A stretch of DNA of 64,000 nt from positions 34,284,309 through 34,348,308 of the forward strand of contig NC_023751.2 of assembly GCF_000499845.2 (NCBI RefSeq), in the 5' to 3' direction. Positions 57,801-64,000 of the stretch are shown in pieces; position 1 is the first letter of the stretch, and each line of letters opens with the position of its first letter. This stretch comes from Phaseolus vulgaris (lineage: Eukaryota; Streptophyta; Magnoliopsida; Fabales; Fabaceae). The notes under the pieces were generated by a model. It was not told where the DNA came from. It saw only the letters and a program-made list of their open reading frames with translations, and made no database searches. The position numbers and the translations under genes are program-made.

Positions 57801-58702
57801 TTAATGTATATTCACTTTGTTTTTTAGAAAGCATTGTCGATTTGACCTTTATAAAAGCATCTTTAATTTAAATTTAGGTAAAATATCTTTAGCTTGACCT
57901 TAGTCAAGACATCTTTGAAACAAAACAAGTTATCTCTAGAAGGAGCATTAAATAGAACTTTAAAAACATTTTTAAAATTTTTAGTAACATGATAATGAAC
58001 ATATGATCTATGGGTGCTTGTTTGATCGTTGAAAAAGGGTTTGGCAATAATCTTGCAAGGATAACCAAAACTAGTATTGGTGTAATAGAAAAAATAGAGA
58101 AACACTTAATATTTGTATTGGTATAGCCCGACATGGACTATGTGCAATTCTCATTTACAAACTATATAATATTTATTAATAAATTAGTGATTACAAGTAT
58201 TATCACTCTTACTTATGACTCACAACAACTACATAAAGTTACTTTTAGTTATTTTTCATTAAGACATTTATGGCTTTCACGAGTATTCTCTAACTACAAC
58301 TTTTGTCTACAATAAGGAGTTATTTTAAGGTACAAGGACAACTCTCAAAAGAAAGGATACACAAATGAAAATTAAGATTTTACAAATAAAAAACACTTTT
58401 TCAATATCATTTGCATGGTGTTTTATGATTTAACGGATGAACGTGGGACAAAGGTGCATACATAACTTAACACATAATGTTGATTTGTTTTGCATGACAA
58501 ACCTTATATTTATATATGTATTGAATAAGACTACTGTGGCCAACATGTTAACCTTTTGTTGCATGTTAGATTTATATAAGGAATCAATAGCCTTTTAATT
58601 AGCATGACCTCTATTACATCCCACTTGTTCTACTTAAAAGTCCCTTTAGTTCTAAATACCATTTTCTTGTATTGAAAACATATTTTTAAGCACACAATAA
58701 CA
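54853..58702. other. AT-rich intergenic DNA
   Basis: No supported gene. Around 57650-57920 there are imperfect repeats built on GGTCTCAACC and GACCTTAGTCAAGACATC motifs, possibly an LTR remnant. The open frames near 57863-58134 are short and unsupported. Confidence 0.4.
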
Positions 58703-61653
58703 TTTTTTTTATCAGCAATAAAAATAAATAAATAAATATGAACCACTTCAGGGGTGGTCCAACCCTTATACAGAAATACCTGACACCAATCTCCTATTAG
58801 AACGCCTACCAAATTAGCAAAGGGATAACCATACCAACACTAACCAACATCAATGAATCAACCTCATACAAGCCAGAAGATTTAAAACCCAACTAGAATA
58901 AGGGAAATAAGCAAAACGAGACTTTGCATAAATCCAAGACCATACCTTTACTTGCACCGAAGCGAACACTTCAGACACATCTGCCACACCTCTATTGAAG
59001 ATGACCGAGTTCCTATGTTTCCAGATTTCGCTCACTATGCCAACCCAAATTGTACCCTAAACTTCGTTAACCGAAACAGAAGCCTGACTCATCCTGAATT
59101 GTGAAAAATTTGACTTGGGGTCCTTGTGAATTACAGACAACACACCAAGCCACTTAAAGCACAGACACCAGACACGCCAAACAAACCTGCAAACAAAGAA
59201 CAAGTGACAAGATGACTCCTCCTCCTCCCCACACAAACAACACAAGGGATTTTCTACCGCCACTCCGCGCCTTACCAAGTTAACCCTAGAGGCAATCCTA
59301 TTCTCCAACACCCTCCAAGCAGTGAACAAAGCAGATGACAAGACTTTGCACCTCCACAACTTACTATACACAGGAGAATACTCCCTTCCTCTAACCCACC
59401 TTACCTGAACATAGGCAGAGTTGACTGAGAAAGTTTGACTCTCCCCGATCTTCCAGACCCAACTGTCCGCCTCCCCAAAAACCATCTTCACCTCTTGCAA
59501 ACTCTGAAACAGCTGTTCCACCAAAGACTTCTCCCAGTCGAAAAAGGATTTACGCCAGTCCAAATTCCACAGCCATTCACCATTATACCAATACCCAAGC
59601 TCAGCCATTTTTGCGTTTTTGGCCGAGCTTAGAGAGAAAAGTCTCGGAAAAACTCCCTTCAAAGTACCATAGCTCAACCAACTGTCCTCCCAGAAAGAAA
59701 TCTCCTTACCATCCCCCACTTTCCACTTAAACCCATCTTCAAAACTTCTACCCCAACCCTCTGAATCCCACACCTCCTTCAAATCTTTCCACCAGAGAGA
59801 GCCCCTACTAGACTTACCGCCTTCTCTCAAACTTTTCCAACCACCATACGTAGAATAAGAATCTCTTTCCACAAACCTCCTTTATCCGTACCCAGTCTCC
59901 AAATCTACTTTCCTAATAAAGCCAAGTTAAATTTCCTAAGATCAATGATTCCAAGACCTCCAAAATCCCGAGGCTCACACACCTTATCCCAAGAATCCCA
60001 AGCGATCTTCTTTCCATCAGAGCCCCACCCCCAAAGGAAATTCCTTTGGATCCGAACTAACTTGTCTGCCACCACAGAAGGTAGTTTAAATAAAGACATA
60101 AAAAATAACGGGATTGAAGAGAGAACAGACTTGATCAAACAAATCCTCCTTGCCATTGACAGGCACCTGCCTTTCCACCTAGACAGTTAACTCTGAACTT
60201 TCTCTAACACCCCGTTCCAACAAGCACCGCGCTTATGACACCCTCCTACCGGTAGCCCCATGTAAACAAATGGAGTTACCATCACATTACAATTAAGAAT
60301 AAACGCAAAACGCTGAAGCGAACTCGTATCCATCCCTAGCCCGCCCAATCTTCTTTTTAAGAAATTCACCTTAAGCCTAGAAGCAAGCTCAAAACAAAAC
60401 AAAATCGCCTTAATGTTGAAGATACTTTTGGTATTAGCTTCACAGAAGAATAAAGTATCATCAACATATTGCAACATATTCACCTTACTTTAGGTCTTCC
60501 AACCTTCAAACTATCAATCAAATTCTTCTCTTCTGCCATCCTAGAAACTCCAACCAACCCTTCTGCAACTAAAAGGAAGAGAAACGGAGCTAGTGGATCA
60601 CCTTGGCGAAGACCCTTCCTAGGAGTAAATTCCCTAGTAGGACTACCATTCACCAACACAGAGACTGAAGCATATTCTAAGCAACATTTTATCCACTGAA
60701 TCCATTTAGCATAGAAACCCAACCGATCAAGCATATAATAAATAAATTCCCAACTAACCGAGTCATACGCCTTCTCATAATCGACTTTGAAGAACACACA
60801 ACTCTTCCTCTTTCTTTTATATTCCTCTAGCACCTCATTAGCTACTAACACAATGTCCAACAAACCCCTACCTTCAAGAAAAGCTGACTGTCTCAAATCA
60901 ATAACTTTACTAATTACATTTTTCAAGCGTAGAGACAACACTTTTGAGATAATTTTATACAAACATCCAACTAACGAATAGGTCTGAACTCGTCGAGTTG
61001 CTGGGGGTTTTCTACTTTCGGGACAAGACAGAGGAATGAAACATTTGAACCTCTAGGCCAATGAATTTTAGATGCGAAATCCTTCTTTGCTGACACCACA
61101 TCCAACTTTACAATATCCCAGCAGAACTTTAAGAAACCAAAGTTAAATCCGTCAGGACCTGGACTCTTTGAACTTTCACAATTCCAAATCGCAACCCTTA
61201 TGTCTTCTTCAGAGAAGTCACCGACCAATAGCTCGTTATCCGCTTGTGAGATAGAATTAAACCTTACATTGTCCAATCTAATCGTACAAGCTTCATTCCT
61301 GACAAACCTATCTTCAAAGTAATCCCTAACCTTGTCCTTGATCACAACCTTATCCTCGCTCCACCTTCCATCAACAAGCAACCCATGTAATTCGTTCCTC
61401 GCCCTTCTCCACTTTACTGACGAGTGAAAAAACTTTGTATTAAGATCATCCTGTTTCAACCACTTCTGTCTTGCTTTTTGAAAAATGACTGTCTCTTGCT
61501 TAAACAAAACTTTATTAAGTTCAGCAAGGAGCGACCTTCTTTCCTCCCTTTCTAACTCTTCTAAACCTCTATCATCATCCCGTACGTCTAACTCGTTAAT
61601 CCTCTTTTGTAACTCCTCTCTAACAAGGTTAACATCCTCGAAGACTTCTTTGT
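58703..61653 (-). mobile_element. 5'-truncated L1-type LINE with 11-bp target duplication
   Basis: 2.95 kb on the minus strand, from inside the ORF2 linker to a poly-A tail (T run from 58703). Order: RT start (FRPI near 60985, SAFLEGR, KVDYEKAYDSV, GLRQGDPLAPFLF), the active site YVDD with DTLFF near 60470, PLFFMSLFK and GGLGIIDL near 60100-59940, the zf-RVT region (WWKDLKEVW, then CCLCGEEEESSCHLFFVC near 59235-59180) and the end near 58850. Breaks occur near 60980, 60480, 60187, 59900 and 59057, so it is dead. The endonuclease is missing. Exact 11-bp flanks ACACAATAACA are at 58692-58702 and 61654-61664. Confidence 0.9.
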
Positions 61654-61664
61654 ACACAATAACA

Positions 61665-63599
61665 TATAGTTAGTATGTTATGTGAGAGCATTTATAGGAA
61701 TTTGTGAGTCAACACATTGATGACTTTACAAGACAATTTGATAATTCAAAATAAATTTGTGTCTTGTTATAGAACTTCTTCTTCAACTTTTGCATGTTCT
61801 AGTTTATAAACTTAAAGAGAATGTTTCCTATGACTTTATGAGACAAACAAAGTATGAATTTCTTACATAGATGTTCTTATAGTTTATCATATTAAACATA
61901 CTCAATATAGAAATGTTAGTTCACTCAAAATTATACATTATTTGTTATTATCAAATTCAAAACTTTTAGACTGTCTTTATTTAAATGTTGATATGTGGAT
62001 TGTTATAATAGAATCTCCTTTATCATTATAAAGACAATTTGTTATTTAAAATGTTCAAAATATATATATATATATATATATATTATTTTTATTTTTATTT
62101 TTTTATTTTGCTAGTCAATCTTAAATGCAAAGATATTTTTGAAGCTAGTATTGTATCAAGTTTTTGGGACTATCCCTAATAGTTCTAAAGGAAGGTAAAC
62201 ACAAAGTTCTACTTATTGATTACTTAAAAGAAATGTTTATAAACCAAATAGAGAATTGTAATGCAATTTTTGAGAAAAAAATATATTTCCTACCATATAA
62301 TTTCATACAAAAAGAAATAGTAAGAAATTAGTATTTTATTAGAGTGACTAGTTGGCGAAAACCATTTAATATTTTATGATACATTTAATTCTTCAACAAA
62401 TACTTTCTCAATCAAATTAAAAATCAAAAGATAAAGTTAGCTTTCTAAAAGAACAACACTTTTTTGTAAGCTTATCCATTTATTCAACAAGATGTAACCC
62501 AAATATTTTTTATTTTAAGTTGAAACATGAAAAGTCTTTATTGCACATAATATTTGTGTTTTCTACTTAAAAAAAATGCTATAAGGATTACTTTAAGCAA
62601 GTAAAAAATGACTTAGAAAATATACTTATAACTTGTAATAAAAATTGACTGTTTACCAAAGTTTCTATGGTAAAGACTAGTATGTGTATTCTTTTATTAT
62701 TTATGTCAACTAACATTATATTTCAAACATTTAGCTTTTACAAAGGTTTTTGAAATAAAATCTTTTGTAACTATATGTTCTTTTTTTAAACTTGTTTTTT
62801 ATATTGTTTGATAAACTTATGAAGCTAGTACCCTTAAAAAAAATTCCACAATCAACATTTTGATAACATGATAATTTTAATTTCTATTTATCTTTAATTT
62901 GTATTTGTCTTCTTCTTGTGAGTCATTAATCTTCTTACATAGTGTTATCCCATTATCTAGCAATATTTTATAAATGTTCAATTATCTTTGTTTTTAATGA
63001 GTTGAACTAATCAAACACTTTCTTTTTATCATGATTACATCTCGAATTAGTCGAAAATTTAATTTTTTATAAAAATAACAAAATCGAGTCAATCCATTAT
63101 TTGTTTTTTTTTATTGTATTAGATATTAAAATTGACAACACTAAATTTCTACCTGATTCATAAAGTAACAAAAACTATACATAAATAATTTATATACATA
63201 AATAATTTATACTTATTAATAAAGAATTCTAAAAAAACTAAATAAAAATCTATTATATCAATAAAAATATTCTTTATAAATAAATTTAAACTTAATAAAC
63301 TTAAGATCACATGCATTCATAATAATGTCTAACCTAAGAAGTTTATAAAAGAAAAATTTAACCAACTCAATTACACCCTTAAATTGTATATCATTTTATA
63401 TTTTATATTTAATCTAAATTAGTAACTACACAATCATGTGTTATATTTACTTTGGATTAAGATATAATGATTGTGTTATATTTACTTTGGGTTAAGATAT
63501 ATTTATATGAGTAATTTTGGAATTCAGAAAGGAAAAATAATGATCTAGATGACGTAAGTGTGTCCAAATAAAAAAGAATAAATAAAAAGGGAATAACAT
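61665..63599. other. AT-rich intergenic DNA
   Basis: No gene or named repeat seen apart from a (TA)n run at 62061-62083. Confidence 0.45.
62061..62083. repeat. (TA)n microsatellite
   Basis: An uninterrupted TA run of about 23 bp. Confidence 0.9.
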
Positions 63600-63874
63600 G
63601 TGGATATTGAATAATGAATATTGAATATGCATCATATCATGATCAATATTATAGATTGTACAGAATACTGCTAAATGTTAAGACACAGCAGGGTCCAAGC
63701 GTGAGCGTCACTGTCAAATCTTACGTTCTCTCTCTCTCTCTTCATTTCTCAGAGAGAAGAATTCATACGACAGCCTTCACTCCAGAGATTCCATTCAAGC
63801 TTCCATCTTTATCACTCTCTCTCTCTGGGTCTACCTTCTTTTCTTCTTTCATTCTCACCCAAAAGGAAAATAAA
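63600..63874 (+). promoter_or_regulatory. Putative promoter and 5' UTR of the last gene
   Basis: The region becomes CT-rich with two (TC)n runs (63727-63743 and 63813-63826), a common feature of plant 5' UTRs, directly before an ATG followed by a splice donor. Confidence 0.4.
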
Positions 63875-63892
63875 ATGTTTCGGTTTACCAAG
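63875..63892 (+). CDS. Putative first coding exon, gene continues past the window
   Basis: ATG TTT CGG TTT ACC AAG is followed at 63893 by GTAAGATTTT, a strong plant donor. The ATG lies in an AAAATG context after a leader-like CT-rich region. Only six residues (MFRFTK) are visible, too few to name the product. It could instead be a non-coding leader exon. Confidence 0.4.
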
Positions 63893-64000
63893 GTAAGATT
63901 TTAGAATGATAATGCTGTAATCAGCATTACTCTTAATGAACTACGCCATATTTTGACTGGAAGAAGTTTTAATATATTGCAAGAAAAAGGGTGAATTTTG

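Noticed and set aside
57863..58134. Two overlapping minus-strand open frames of about 80 codons
   Set aside because: AT-rich, Phe/Ile-rich translations without motifs.

Overview
This is nuclear DNA of a flowering plant. It is AT-rich, its genes carry spliced GT-AG introns, and it holds plant-specific families: a GRF transcription factor with a miR396 site, an R2R3-MYB with a bHLH-contact motif, a Paf1-complex CTR9 of plant type and a two-domain stress A/B-barrel protein. The transposons are also typical of plants. Together they suggest a dicot, and the repeat types make a legume of the Phaseolus/Vigna group my best guess. That last step is inference.

Layout. A growth-regulating factor gene (3176-4764, +) faces a 24-exon CTR9 gene (6779-19037, -). 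I reconstructed the CTR9 gene model exon by exon and it reads in frame for 1,082 residues. From 20.7 to 30.6 kb is a transposon graveyard: a LINE inside a LINE, a broken Ty3/gypsy element with another LINE tail in it, CACTA-ended MITEs, a gypsy-type LTR, a solo LTR of a TRIM-like family and a LINE tail with a 16-bp target duplication. A three-exon R2R3-MYB gene of TT2-like type (30762-33400, -) has a 2-kb second intron filled with MITEs. From 33.9 to 48.8 kb come more MITEs, a LINE, a tRNA-derived SINE, a young Ty1/copia element (39682-44111), an internally deleted copia element (44625-46157) and a foldback element (47378-48457) made of repeated palindromes.

A single-exon stress-response A/B-barrel gene (50547-51290, +) has a Mutator-type MITE with a perfect 9-bp target duplication just upstream. 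From 53.9 to 54.9 kb a miniature LTR retrotransposon sits inside a MITE. From 58.7 to 61.7 kb is a 2.95-kb 5'-truncated LINE with an 11-bp target duplication. The window ends at what looks like the first exon of another + strand gene (ATG at 63875).

The genes do not form a pathway. CTR9 works in transcription elongation, GRF in leaf and organ growth under miR396 control, and the MYB probably in flavonoid or proanthocyanidin regulation. Points most worth a second look are a probable GC-AG intron in CTR9 whose donor boundary is tandemly duplicated, the palindrome-array foldback element, the 9-bp-TSD MITE beside the A/B-barrel gene, and a young copia element with an open pol frame but no capsid region.
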